A DNA stretch of 60,721 bases from DASUGC01 sp035606665 (lineage in GTDB: Bacteria > Acidobacteriota > Vicinamibacteria > Vicinamibacterales > SCN-69-37): NCBI GenBank assembly GCA_035606665.1, contig DATNEY010000037.1, forward strand, positions 1-60,721. The letters run 5' to 3'. Shown here piece by piece: positions 18,827-26,742 of this stretch. The first letter of the stretch is position 1. Every line of letters starts with the position of its first letter. The notes under the pieces were generated by a model. That model saw only the letters and a list, made by a program, of their open reading frames with translations. It did no database searches and was not told the origin of the DNA. The translations under genes were made by a program, and so were the position numbers.

Positions 18827-19034
18827 GGGCTGATCGGCGCCGCTTGGTCCGTTCGATCTTCCGCCAGAGCGGGCCCGAGTGCTCGAGGCGCAGTGCGCGC
18901 TGAGCCTCCGCCCACAGCTCCGTGGCGGTCTCGTCGCGGCTCCTCGATCGGATCGTCGCCTCGCGCGCGCGAGACATTCCAAGAATCATCACGGCAGCAT
19001 CGGCCGAGCGCACTATCCAATCACGTTTTCCCAT
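18813..19034 (-). CDS. Small hypothetical ORF (73 aa), uncertain
   Basis: The minus-strand frame starts with MGKRDWIVRSADAAVMILGM and is rich in Arg and Glu, with balanced protein-like composition. No ribosome-binding site is visible and its 3' end overlaps the TIGR03435 gene by 14 bases. It may be a fragment of a larger decayed gene. Confidence 0.25.
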   Translation of the reverse strand: MGKRDWIVRSADAAVMILGMSRAREATIRSRSRDETATELWAEAQRALRLEHSGPLWRKIERTKRRRSALTAS

Positions 19035-19085
19035 GACTGGAGGGCGGGTCGCTTCGCGAAGCGGCCCGCCCGCGAGATCGCCGGA

Positions 19086-19494
19086 TCTCTGTTCGGTTTA
19101 GGAAGCCGGCACGTTCCTCTTCTTGAAGAGGCATCAATTGAGGATGGAAGGTCCAGATACTCCCGTTGTCAACGTCCTGTTACGTCTGCTGCGACGCGGG
19201 GACGGCCGGGAGCGCGGGCCTTTGGCATCGTCGACCCCTTCAAGATGTTGTAGCCCGGCCGACGCGGGCTTTCAGTGCCTGTGTCGGCCGTTCGATCTCA
19301 CGACGAAGCCGATCCCGTTCTCGCTTCAGCTGCGCATTCTGGTCGGCAAAGCGCTCCTGTTCTTGATGCTCCCGCAAGTCCCCGTCGGCGGGTTCGCCCT
19401 ACCTCTGTTCGCTTTAGGAAACTCGAACGTTCTTCTTCTTGAAGGGCCGCAGATTGAGGGCGGAGTGTCGCCTCCTCTCGATTGGCCGCGCTGA
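19086..19494. pseudogene. Decayed cassette: relic of peptide/TIGR03435 unit, duplicated block and coiled-coil transposase-like fragment
   Basis: Bases 19178-19194 repeat exactly the 17 bases that encode CYVCC in the small peptide gene at 20358. Only ~45 bases later, 19240-19253 resembles the 3' end of the TIGR03435 gene (VDPFKML-stop against IDGFKML-stop). Blocks 19086-19150 and 19402-19465 are diverged direct repeats of each other. Between them, the minus strand encodes a charged heptad-like run (NAQLKRERDRLRREIER) resembling the N-terminal coil of IS66-type transposases. No intact gene is present. The layout fits a collapsed older copy of the neighbouring cassette. Confidence 0.5.
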
Positions 19495-19525
19495 ACTTCG
19501 GCTATCCGTTTTGGCATAGCCGGAA
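19495..19525 (+). other. Imperfect hairpin upstream of the first thioredoxin-like gene
   Basis: CTTCGGCTAT pairs with ATAGCCGGAAG across a ten-base loop with one bulge, about 30 bases before the ATG at 19555. It could be a terminator of upstream transcription or a leader element; no T-run follows. Confidence 0.35.
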
Positions 19526-19554
19526 GCCCGTGGGGGCCACCAGGAGCAAGGTCC

Positions 19555-20187
19555 ATGTTGTCCAAACTCGGTCTCGTCGGTGTGGCTGTCGTGACGGCGT
19601 CGCTAGCGACGAATGTGGCTCTAACGCTGAGGGCACGGGTGCTGGAGAGTGACCTGGCAGAACTGAACGCGCGGACAGCGCCGGTAGCGCCGGTAGGGCT
19701 GACGGTCACGCCTTTGACCGGTGTTGACGGCAACGGCGCCTCGGTGACGATCGACCAGGCTACGTCCACGAAGCCAACAGTCCTCTACGTTCTAGCGCCT
19801 ACATGCAAGTTTTGCGAGCAGAACCTTGACAACATCCTTGCCTTGGCCCGCTCGAGCGCAAATACCTACAGATTCATTGGTGTGATGGTCTCTCGGGAGG
19901 TCCTGCCTGGCCTGCAGGACCGTTACCCATTTCCAATTATCGGCGGCGTCGAAGCCAGCCAGCTCAAACAATACGGATTCACCGGCACTCCGCAAACGCT
20001 TGTGCTCGATTCCGCGGGAGTGATTCAAAGGAACTGGCTTGGCGCCTATCGAGGCACGATGCAAGAAGAGGTCGAACGCTGGTTTGGTGTTCGGCTGCCT
20101 GGCCTCGTGGTCGGCGCGAAGGTTCAGCGGCAGGTCAGCAATTCTCCAGTCGCCGGTGGGACCACGCCGCCCGGAGGGCGAGACTAG
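19555..20187 (+). CDS. Membrane-anchored thioredoxin-like (TlpA/redoxin) protein 1
   Basis: 210 residues. An N-terminal membrane helix (residues ~5-25) with no cleavage site suggests the rest faces the periplasm. The thioredoxin fold follows: TVLYVLAPTCKFCEQN holds the active-site CxxC (Cys84, Cys87), and GFTGTPQTLVLDSAG holds the cis-proline loop. It is probably a dithiol oxidase/reductase or isomerase for exported substrates. AGGAG lies before the ATG. It is the first intact gene of the cysteine-peptide locus, 71 bases before the peptide gene. The C-terminal ~30 residues are disordered and Gly/Pro-rich. Confidence 0.85.
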   Translation: MLSKLGLVGVAVVTASLATNVALTLRARVLESDLAELNARTAPVAPVGLTVTPLTGVDGNGASVTIDQATSTKPTVLYVLAPTCKFCEQNLDNILALARSSANTYRFIGVMVSREVLPGLQDRYPFPIIGGVEASQLKQYGFTGTPQTLVLDSAGVIQRNWLGAYRGTMQEEVERWFGVRLPGLVVGAKVQRQVSNSPVAGGTTPPGGRD

Positions 20188-20258
20188 TCGCGGAAGTGTC
20201 AAAGCTCTTTCGACCAACAGACCGTGCTGAGAGTGTAACTACCCCAATGGAGGCCGTC

Positions 20259-20501
20259 ATGAGAAGAGTGAAGATTGCGTTCTTGACTTGCGCGATGTTA
20301 GTGCTGGGATTCGCGGGATATGCAGTGGCAGCGCCGGCAACGACGTCGCCATTCCAATGTTACGTCTGCTGCGAAGATAACGACGACTGCAGCAGCTTCG
20401 ACCCGAGCTGGTGGTGTGAAGACACCGGCATCGACTGCCAGGACACGGTCTGCCGCCTTGGCGGTGGCCATGACTTCTGCTTCGAGCCGATCATTAACTA
20501 A
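20259..20501 (+). CDS. Small secreted eight-cysteine acidic peptide
   Basis: 80 residues from the ATG at 20259 with TGGAGG seven bases upstream; the frame is open to 20196 but the extension lacks signal-peptide character. Residues 1-25 form a Sec signal peptide (basic start, hydrophobic core, AVA-A cleavage region). The mature part has eight cysteines (34, 37, 38, 44, 53, 60, 65, 74), 11 acidic residues and one arginine, with the compact motif CYVCCEDNDDC. Even cysteine number and small size suggest four disulfides. It sits between two CxxC redox proteins, which are the natural candidates to form or shuffle those bonds. I recognise no family. A toxin, signal or metal-binding peptide are all open. 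Confidence 0.75.
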   Translation: MRRVKIAFLTCAMLVLGFAGYAVAAPATTSPFQCYVCCEDNDDCSSFDPSWWCEDTGIDCQDTVCRLGGGHDFCFEPIIN

Positions 20502-20518
20502 CTCTGTCGGATACGGAC

Positions 20519-20542
20519 GGCCGCGCGCGAGAGCGCGCGGCC
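20519..20542 (+). terminator. Strong GNRA-capped hairpin after the peptide gene
   Basis: A perfect 10-bp stem (GGCCGCGCGC and its complement) closed by a GAGA tetraloop starts 17 bases after the peptide stop. No T-run follows, so it is more likely a partial terminator or mRNA-stabilising end than a classical intrinsic terminator. It would raise peptide output over the downstream genes. Confidence 0.6.
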
Positions 20543-20597
20543 ATCACGTGACCTGCGAGACTGATCGCGGGCAATCGTCGCATGAAGGAGCGGTACC

Positions 20598-21200
20598 GTG
20601 TTACACGTCACGAAGATAGGCGCACTGGGCCTTGCTGGAATCCTGAGCGTGTCGGTTACATTGAACGTCGCGCTAGTCGACCGCGTTAACCGGCTCCAGG
20701 CGACCATGGCTGTTGCAAAAGCGAAGCAACGGCGGGAACTGAAGGTTGGGGATCGCTTTACCGCACTCGACGGCGTCCTGATGGATGGCACGAAAAGTCG
20801 GCTGCAGTTGGACGATAACGGCAAAGACACCATCGTTTACGTGTTCAACACCACCTGCAAGTTCTGTGATCTAAACCTCGCAAATATGCGTGCTTTGGAG
20901 GACCAAACACGAGGGCGATATCGGTTCGTTGGTCTCACACTGAGTGATAAACAAGACCTTGACTCTTATGTGTCGACCAACCAGTTTACTTTTCCTGTGT
21001 TTCGATCGATCACAGATGACGTCAAGGAATCTCTCGGCCTTGGCGCGACTCCAGAGACGATACTCATATCCTCGACCGGCACCGTGGCGGGCGTCTGGAA
21101 GGGTGCATTCACGGAGACCATCCAGACGGCCTTGGAAGATCGCTTTGGTGTCCATCTCCCAGGCGTGACGCCTGGCGTGACGCCTGGCGTCACGCGATGA
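20598..21200 (+). CDS. Membrane-anchored thioredoxin-like (TlpA/redoxin) protein 2
   Basis: 200 residues from a GTG at 20598 preceded by GAAGGAG. It is paralogous to the gene at 19555: N-terminal membrane helix, then TIVYVFNTTCKFCDLN with the CxxC pair (Cys87, Cys90) and GLGATPETILISSTG with the cis-proline. The linker between anchor and domain is more basic than in copy 1. The C-terminus ends in three tandem PGVT units encoded by a 12-base repeat. The role is presumably periplasmic thiol chemistry on the neighbouring peptide; whether one copy oxidises and the other isomerises cannot be read from sequence. Confidence 0.85.
   Translation: MLHVTKIGALGLAGILSVSVTLNVALVDRVNRLQATMAVAKAKQRRELKVGDRFTALDGVLMDGTKSRLQLDDNGKDTIVYVFNTTCKFCDLNLANMRALEDQTRGRYRFVGLTLSDKQDLDSYVSTNQFTFPVFRSITDDVKESLGLGATPETILISSTGTVAGVWKGAFTETIQTALEDRFGVHLPGVTPGVTPGVTR
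21159..21194 (+). repeat. Three tandem 12-bp units at the end of the second redoxin gene
   Basis: Units CCAGGCGTGACG, CCTGGCGTGACG and CCTGGCGTCACG encode PGVT three times directly before the stop codon. They are likely a length-variable tail generated by slippage. Confidence 0.8.
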
Positions 21201-21374
21201 CGCTTTCGGCGGCCGCACGCGAGCTGGAAAGTATGCCCTCCAGGCTCGATTGCACGTCCCGCCGTTGATCCGATTGGTATTGCGATCGCCGGCGCTACTG
21301 CTGTGGCGGCGGCAGGACCGGCGCGGCGTCTCACGCGCGCCAATCCCGCGGCAAATCTGAGCGAGGAGTGAATC

Positions 21375-22160
21375 ATGACGAAACGACAGGGGCCAGCGCC
21401 CGGAGCACGAACTGGCTTCGTCATGGGACTGCTCTTGGTTGTGGCATTCGGCGCACTGGGGCACTCTGGCCGCGCGCAGTCAGTTGGCGCGCGGAAATTC
21501 GAGACCGCTTCACTTGCTCCGGCGCAGCCGCGGCCCGCCCTCCAGCGCGAGCCGCGTGTAACAGATGGCCGCTTGGAGTGGTACAGCGTTCCTCTGCGTC
21601 AGCTCGTCGGGTATGCCTACAACGCGTCGCCTGGTCGGATCGAGGGCGCGTTGCCGGCAGCGCTGTATGACATCGCAGGGACGTTCATCAAAGGATCAAC
21701 TGTCGAAAACATCAAGCAGATGACGCGCAGCTTGTTGGAAGACCGCCTGTCCCTTCGAACGCATAAGGAGACGCGCCAAATGGCGGTCCTGAAACTGGGC
21801 GTCGAGCCTGGTGGGCCCAGACTGAAGGCAGCACGCGTACCGTCCGCTTTGGTCATCCAGGGCAGGTCTCTCCCGCCACGCCCAGTGCGTGAGTACCGCT
21901 TTTCGGATGGCGCACACCTCGCCGGGGCAGGAGTCACGGTGGGAGAGATCGCTGAAGCCATCGAGACGGTTCTACGTCGACCTGTGCTGGATCAAACCGC
22001 CATCAGCGGAGCGTTCGATGTCGATGTCGTCTATCAAAGAAAGACTGGCGCCGAAGCTCTGTCACCCCTGCGATCGGCCCTGCGAACTGGCATTGGGCTG
22101 AAACTCGATGAGGGGACGAGCACAGTCACGGTGCTGATTATTGATCGCATAGGATCCTGA
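21375..22160 (+). CDS. TIGR03435-family protein, copy 2
   Basis: 261 residues, GAGGAG before the ATG. The signal/anchor helix (FVMGLLLVVAFGALGHSG) is followed by the family pattern: FETASLAPAQ, GRLEWYSVPLRQLVGYAYN, LYDIAGTF, MTRSLLEDRLSLRTHKETRQ, GVTVGEIAEAIETVLRRPVL, FDVDVVY, and a C-terminal GLKLDEGTSTVTVLIIDRI. It lies 24 bases before the HTTM-like gene, so the two are probably one transcript. The co-occurrence of two diverged TIGR03435 genes around the peptide/redoxin genes suggests the family takes part in this locus, but its biochemical role is unknown. Confidence 0.85.
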   Translation: MTKRQGPAPGARTGFVMGLLLVVAFGALGHSGRAQSVGARKFETASLAPAQPRPALQREPRVTDGRLEWYSVPLRQLVGYAYNASPGRIEGALPAALYDIAGTFIKGSTVENIKQMTRSLLEDRLSLRTHKETRQMAVLKLGVEPGGPRLKAARVPSALVIQGRSLPPRPVREYRFSDGAHLAGAGVTVGEIAEAIETVLRRPVLDQTAISGAFDVDVVYQRKTGAEALSPLRSALRTGIGLKLDEGTSTVTVLIIDRIGS

Positions 22161-22184
22161 CGCCGTTCCGTCTCGGGCCTCGAC

Positions 22185-23435
22185 ATGATCGGTGTGTTTG
22201 GCGGATTGGCGCGGCGACTGGCGAGGCTCGATGATGACCCTGTCTTGAGGGCGTACGGCGCCGCCCTGGCCGCGGCGAACGCACTGACAGCCGTCTACTG
22301 GTTTGGCGATCTTGGCCCGGCGCAAGTGCTGAGCCCGACGACGACACCAGTCTGTTGGCCGTTCTTCGAGGACTGCTTCAGATTCAGATTGCTGCCGGAA
22401 CAAGCCGTCGCTGGTATTGTCGCGGGTCTACTCGTCGCCAGCATGTGGAATGCGTTCATGTTCATGGCACGTGGCCAGGCTGTCGGCGCGTACGTCCTCC
22501 TGGTCTGCGTCTCCATCGTGAAGTACCTGATCGTATTTCAGGATTTTCGGTTGACGTTGAATCATCACTACATGGCTGGCTGGATGACGTTGGCATATGT
22601 GGTGACGTTGGATCGAAAACGTACCCTTCCTTGGCTTCTGCTCGCGATGTACATCTGGGCGGGCGTTCTCAAGTTGGATCCGTCGGGATCCTGGCTGACG
22701 GGCGCCGCGATGTATGGCCGGCGTCCCTTCGGAATGCCCGAGGCCTTGGTGCCTGCGGCCTGTGCCTACGTGATCGTTCTGGAGCTCGGCATCGTATGGG
22801 GCTTGCTTTCACGCCGGCCCTGGGTGTTTTGGAGCGCGCTTGCGCAGGTTGTGCTCTTTCACGTCGGCTCATTCTGGGTGGTGGGCTGGTTCTATCCGAT
22901 GCTGATGTTTCTGCTTCTGACGATCTTTCCGTTGAACTACCTCGTGGGCCGGGTACCCGACGCGGCAATGCGGCCTGTCCCGGTGACCAGGTGGTCGGCA
23001 GCCATGCCAGCCGCGGTGCTGCTGCTGTTCTCGAGTCTTCAGATCGTGCGTTACACGTTTCCTGGTCAGTCGGCGGTCACTGGCGAAGGCCGGATACTCG
23101 CGCTGAACATGTTCGATGCGCCTCTGGAATGCCGGAGCGCGATTCGGCATCATGTCGATGGCGCCGATCAACCATGGCAGCCAATCAAACCGCTGTTCGC
23201 GAACGCACGGATCCGATGTGATCCGCTCGTGTTCCTTGAGCTCGCGCGGGCGCAATGCCGGAAACTCGCTGGCCTCGCGACTCGTGACATCGATCTCAGG
23301 CTGGAAACGCGCCGGTACGGAACGCGGACCTATGACGTCGTCGTTGACCTTCAGAACGTGTGCAAGGCTGCCCCGGCATACTCGATGTGGTCGCACAACC
23401 CGTGGATACTCGTCGGGGCGCCTAGAGATCAGTGA
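22185..23435 (+). CDS. HTTM-like (vitamin-K carboxylase/SdpB-like) membrane protein
   Basis: 416 residues with about eight to nine membrane helices in the first ~285 residues and a soluble C-terminal part of ~130 residues with three cysteines. Family-like features are YIWAGVLKLDPSGSWLTGAA, then VLELGIVWGLLSRRPWVF and GWFYPMLMFLLLTIFPLNY, which match the second half of the HTTM domain shared by gamma-glutamyl carboxylase and SdpB. The lysine in AGVLKL is where the family has a conserved lysine. The assignment is from pattern only. A role in maturing or exporting the acidic cysteine-rich peptide is attractive, since SdpB acts on a secreted peptide, but unproven. It is the last plus-strand gene of the locus. 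Confidence 0.6.
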   Translation: MIGVFGGLARRLARLDDDPVLRAYGAALAAANALTAVYWFGDLGPAQVLSPTTTPVCWPFFEDCFRFRLLPEQAVAGIVAGLLVASMWNAFMFMARGQAVGAYVLLVCVSIVKYLIVFQDFRLTLNHHYMAGWMTLAYVVTLDRKRTLPWLLLAMYIWAGVLKLDPSGSWLTGAAMYGRRPFGMPEALVPAACAYVIVLELGIVWGLLSRRPWVFWSALAQVVLFHVGSFWVVGWFYPMLMFLLLTIFPLNYLVGRVPDAAMRPVPVTRWSAAMPAAVLLLFSSLQIVRYTFPGQSAVTGEGRILALNMFDAPLECRSAIRHHVDGADQPWQPIKPLFANARIRCDPLVFLELARAQCRKLAGLATRDIDLRLETRRYGTRTYDVVVDLQNVCKAAPAYSMWSHNPWILVGAPRDQ

Positions 23436-23518
23436 GCCGAACTCGCCATGGGCTGACCGAAGGCGGCGCGAGCAGGCGATCGAAACCGATCAGGAAATCG
23501 GACGAGCTGCGCCGGCGA

Positions 23519-24010
23519 TCAGTGCGACAGGCGCCCGATCGACGGCTCGATCTCAGCCGAGCCCGCGGGATTGGGGTCATCCTCTTCTTTATCGGTTCTA
23601 TCGGTATCGGTCGGTTGCCGAGAAATCGAATCGCCGCGGTGTGGTTCCGTCGAGCAATGGGGACCAACAATGAATATGTTCTGATGGTCCGCGCTTCGAT
23701 GGACAGCCGCTTCGACCATTGCACAGGCTCGTCGAACGTCGGTGGACGTAATTGCCGTTCTCCCCGCTTGCGTTGCAAACTGGGCACAAAGCCGTCCGGC
23801 CTGAGCAACGAACGCCAGGACGTTTGGCGCCACTGCCTTCCAGGGACCAGGCGCGTTCAAGATCCGCTCGAAGTAGCGACGCCGAAACGCCGCAATCCCG
23901 TCGCGATCGATCCGCATCGACGCGGCTCCTTGGCCGAACGCAAAATAGAACTGGCCCATGATGTCATCGGCAGACTCGCCCGAGACCGTCCGAGTTGCTG
24001 AGAGGTCCAT
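23519..24010 (-). CDS. Small hypothetical protein with a histone-fold-like segment
   Basis: 163 residues from the ATG at 24010, with AAGGAG five bases upstream; the ATG overlaps the kinase stop, so translation is coupled. Residues ~33-103 are helical. The stretch AQFATQAGRTAITSTDVRRA (residues 76-95) has the helix-short strand-helix spacing of the histone-fold C-terminal half (AGR-x-x-(V/I)-T-x-x-D-V), also seen in AAA+ lid domains. The C-terminal ~55 residues are polar and probably disordered. It could be a substrate or regulator of the kinase encoded just upstream. I assign no function. Confidence 0.55.
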   Translation of the reverse strand: MDLSATRTVSGESADDIMGQFYFAFGQGAASMRIDRDGIAAFRRRYFERILNAPGPWKAVAPNVLAFVAQAGRLCAQFATQAGRTAITSTDVRRACAMVEAAVHRSADHQNIFIVGPHCSTEPHRGDSISRQPTDTDRTDKEEDDPNPAGSAEIEPSIGRLSH

Positions 24011-26742
24011 CACACTGTCTCCTTCTGCGATAGCGGGCCACAGCTATCGGCCAAGCCTTTGAGAATGCGCCACGTTTCCGCAGCCGTTTGCGGTCGACGC
24101 TGCCGCCGGGTCGAGAGCGCATTCTCGAAGTAGTGATGCAGGGCCTCGTGTTCGGCCAACTGCTCACGTACTGACGCGTCGATCTCGCCGCGTCGAATAC
24201 GCTCCAAGGCTTCCCCAACTGAAGGGGCTTGGAACGGCTGTCGGCCCGTCAACACCTCAATTAGAAGAACGTTGAGGCTCCACAGATCGAACGCAACGTC
24301 AGGGCGCGCGCCACTGAGCGCTTCCGGGGACGAGTACAGAGGTGTGCCGGCCAGCGACTTCGTCTGCGTCGATGAGCGAGGATCCCCGATTCCGGCCGGC
24401 CTGTCGGACGGGTCCTTCGTAGACGAGGGGCCGGTCCCATCGCCGGCCATGATATGCACCAGCCCGAAATCGAGCAGTTTCACGACATTCTGGCGGTCGT
24501 AGCCGATATTGCTGGGTTTGATGTCCCGATGGAGGAACCCCGCGCCGTGAATGACGTGCAGCACCTCGGCGAGCGTCGCGCCGAGCTGGAGCCCATCAAC
24601 CATCGGGAGAGGCCCAGACGCGAGCCGTCTCGCAAGCGTGCCGTTCTCCATGTACTCGCAGACCAGCAGGGGCTTGCCACGCCAGGACTCCACGCCATAG
24701 ACGACTGATAGATGTCGGTGGGTGACCGCCGCCATCGCGCGGGCTTCGCGTTCGAGTCGGTGCGCCCGGTCTGGAGACGCGCCTGACAGCGTCTTGATGG
24801 CCACGGTGCGGTCGAGGGTCAGATCTCGCGCCCGATACACTACGCCCATTCCGCCGCGTCCGACACGTCGCTCAAAGACGTACTTGCCGAACAACTGTCG
24901 GGGAACGTCCGCCGGGCGGAGATCGCCACCACAATCGGAACAGGCGGGCAGATTCGCCGTCTGAATCAGGCCGCACGGATCGCATTCCGTCGCCGGCGCA
25001 ACTCCGGCATCTGCCGGGGACAGGCCCCACCACGTCGATGGCGATGTTCCGCCGGTCGTAAGGGAAGCGCGCGTGGTTTGGTGCTCGACAGTCGAAGCTG
25101 CTGAATTGGCGATGCTCGAGAGCAGGAGTACGTCATCGATTGCGTAGGGAAGCTCACTCTTGCGTTCTCCCAGCGCGATCACGCCGACGATGCCCCCTTC
25201 CGCAGATCTCAGCGGCACAAGTAATTGCACCCGATTATCGCCAAGCCAATGACGCTCACTGCGAGGAAGAAGACGGAACGGACCCTCGCCTAGTGACCCA
25301 ATCCTCAGTGGAGTTTGAGTGTTGGCTAAGACTTGCGCTAACACGGATGCGGTGGGGAGTGGTTCGGCTGAGCCAAACACGGAGGCAAACGCAGTTCCGG
25401 ATTGATCGCGGATCAGAATCGCGACACTCTCGGGGTGCAGGGCGCGGTCGATTCCGGCTGCGATGACCGCGACGAGTTCGTCCAGCTGGCGGGCCCGCCG
25501 GCATTGGTCAATGACGTTGCCAAGAATCTCCGATGCGTCATATCGCTCACGAAAGAACATGCGATCTAGTCCGCGGAGGAGCGTTTCTCGGAACCCAAGC
25601 GTCAGCCCGGCTATCGCGACCGAGCTCAACAGCCATTTCGCATCGCCTATTGCAACCTCCGCAAGCGTCAGGTGACGATGGCGGTAGCCATGCACCAGCA
25701 GGATGCCGAACGGAAGCAGTAGGCCTGCGATCACCGTGGCGCGGGCGAGCGCGTACTGAAGCGCCCTCCGAATGACCCACCGAATAGGTACGAGGTGCTC
25801 AACAAGGACGGCGTACGCCACGAACACGGGAATACTGGCGAGTGAGAGTTGCAGCACGGGTTCAATCCAGACGGCGGCGCCGGGGCCGGCGGCGTGGAAC
25901 CGGTAGCGCGGGATGGCGTCGATGACGTTCGTGCACACCATCGGTCCCAACCCGAGCGACAGGGCCAGAAAGAACGTCCGCACGCGACGCGCATCCTGTC
26001 GGTCCGCCCAACGAAGCCGAACAATCGACCACGCCCCACCCACCGCGAGCAAACTGAACACCGTCGTCCAGTACACGGTTCCGGCCACGTTCTGGCGTCT
26101 GAACATGACGAGAACATCGTGCCCCCATCCTCTTGTGGCCCCATCCATCCAGCCCAGCCAGGCGTTGACAAGAAAGAACGTGAGTCCGACACCTGAGCAC
26201 AGGGCCACGAGGGCCCGGGAGACGGAGCGAATCGCGCCGTGTTCGCGGACGCGAGGGAACTCGCCAATGAACAACGCGAACGCGAGCGGCAAGAAGGCGT
26301 CCGGATAGAGCGGCCCAATCACACCCAGCATCGGCACGGCACGTGCCAATTCGCGGACGAGGCCGTTCGAAAACGCCGAGCTCACCAGCACCAAGAAAGC
26401 TCCGAGCCGAAGCGTCCGAACATCGTGCGCGTTGGCGGCCAAGAGCCAGGCGCCAGCGCCGCCGAACATCAGGAGCTGCAGGACGAGATATCCCGTCGGG
26501 ATCGGCGCAACGGCACCCGGCAGGTGCGCCGTAAGCGCGACCGCGAGTGCCACTGCTGATTTCACGAGCGCAAGGCCGACGATGGCCCACAGCCACCCCG
26601 GGAGGTGCTGCGGGCGTTCAACGATCGATCGAGGATGCTCCGCCTCTCCTGATCTGGCGGAGGCCGCGAGGGCTGCGAGCTTGGGGTGCGTCTCCCATCC
26701 GTCGCGGCTCGGTGTATCAGGCCCGGTCCCGATCATTGCCAC
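24010..26742 (-). CDS. Receptor-like Ser/Thr protein kinase: membrane domain + GAF + zinc ribbon + kinase
   Basis: 910 residues. Residues ~50-390 hold about ten membrane helices. Residues ~410-570 form a GAF-like sensor (LDELVAVIAAGIDRALHPES; LLVPLRSAEGGIVGVIALGE). A zinc-ribbon pair of CxxC knuckles (CDPC and CSDC, about residues 587-611) follows. The C-terminal ~270 residues are a complete Hanks-type kinase: VGRGGMGVVYRA, AIKTL, HRDIKPSNIG, DFGLVHIM and a SPEALSG activation-segment end. The catalytic Lys, Asp and DFG are all intact. Having the kinase at the C-terminus after membrane and GAF parts reverses the usual PknB order. The gene start overlaps the ECF sigma gene by 26 bases, typical of acidobacterial sigma/kinase pairs. 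Confidence 0.88.
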   Translation of the reverse strand: MAMIGTGPDTPSRDGWETHPKLAALAASARSGEAEHPRSIVERPQHLPGWLWAIVGLALVKSAVALAVALTAHLPGAVAPIPTGYLVLQLLMFGGAGAWLLAANAHDVRTLRLGAFLVLVSSAFSNGLVRELARAVPMLGVIGPLYPDAFLPLAFALFIGEFPRVREHGAIRSVSRALVALCSGVGLTFFLVNAWLGWMDGATRGWGHDVLVMFRRQNVAGTVYWTTVFSLLAVGGAWSIVRLRWADRQDARRVRTFFLALSLGLGPMVCTNVIDAIPRYRFHAAGPGAAVWIEPVLQLSLASIPVFVAYAVLVEHLVPIRWVIRRALQYALARATVIAGLLLPFGILLVHGYRHRHLTLAEVAIGDAKWLLSSVAIAGLTLGFRETLLRGLDRMFFRERYDASEILGNVIDQCRRARQLDELVAVIAAGIDRALHPESVAILIRDQSGTAFASVFGSAEPLPTASVLAQVLANTQTPLRIGSLGEGPFRLLPRSERHWLGDNRVQLLVPLRSAEGGIVGVIALGERKSELPYAIDDVLLLSSIANSAASTVEHQTTRASLTTGGTSPSTWWGLSPADAGVAPATECDPCGLIQTANLPACSDCGGDLRPADVPRQLFGKYVFERRVGRGGMGVVYRARDLTLDRTVAIKTLSGASPDRAHRLEREARAMAAVTHRHLSVVYGVESWRGKPLLVCEYMENGTLARRLASGPLPMVDGLQLGATLAEVLHVIHGAGFLHRDIKPSNIGYDRQNVVKLLDFGLVHIMAGDGTGPSSTKDPSDRPAGIGDPRSSTQTKSLAGTPLYSSPEALSGARPDVAFDLWSLNVLLIEVLTGRQPFQAPSVGEALERIRRGEIDASVREQLAEHEALHHYFENALSTRRQRRPQTAAETWRILKGLADSCGPLSQKETV

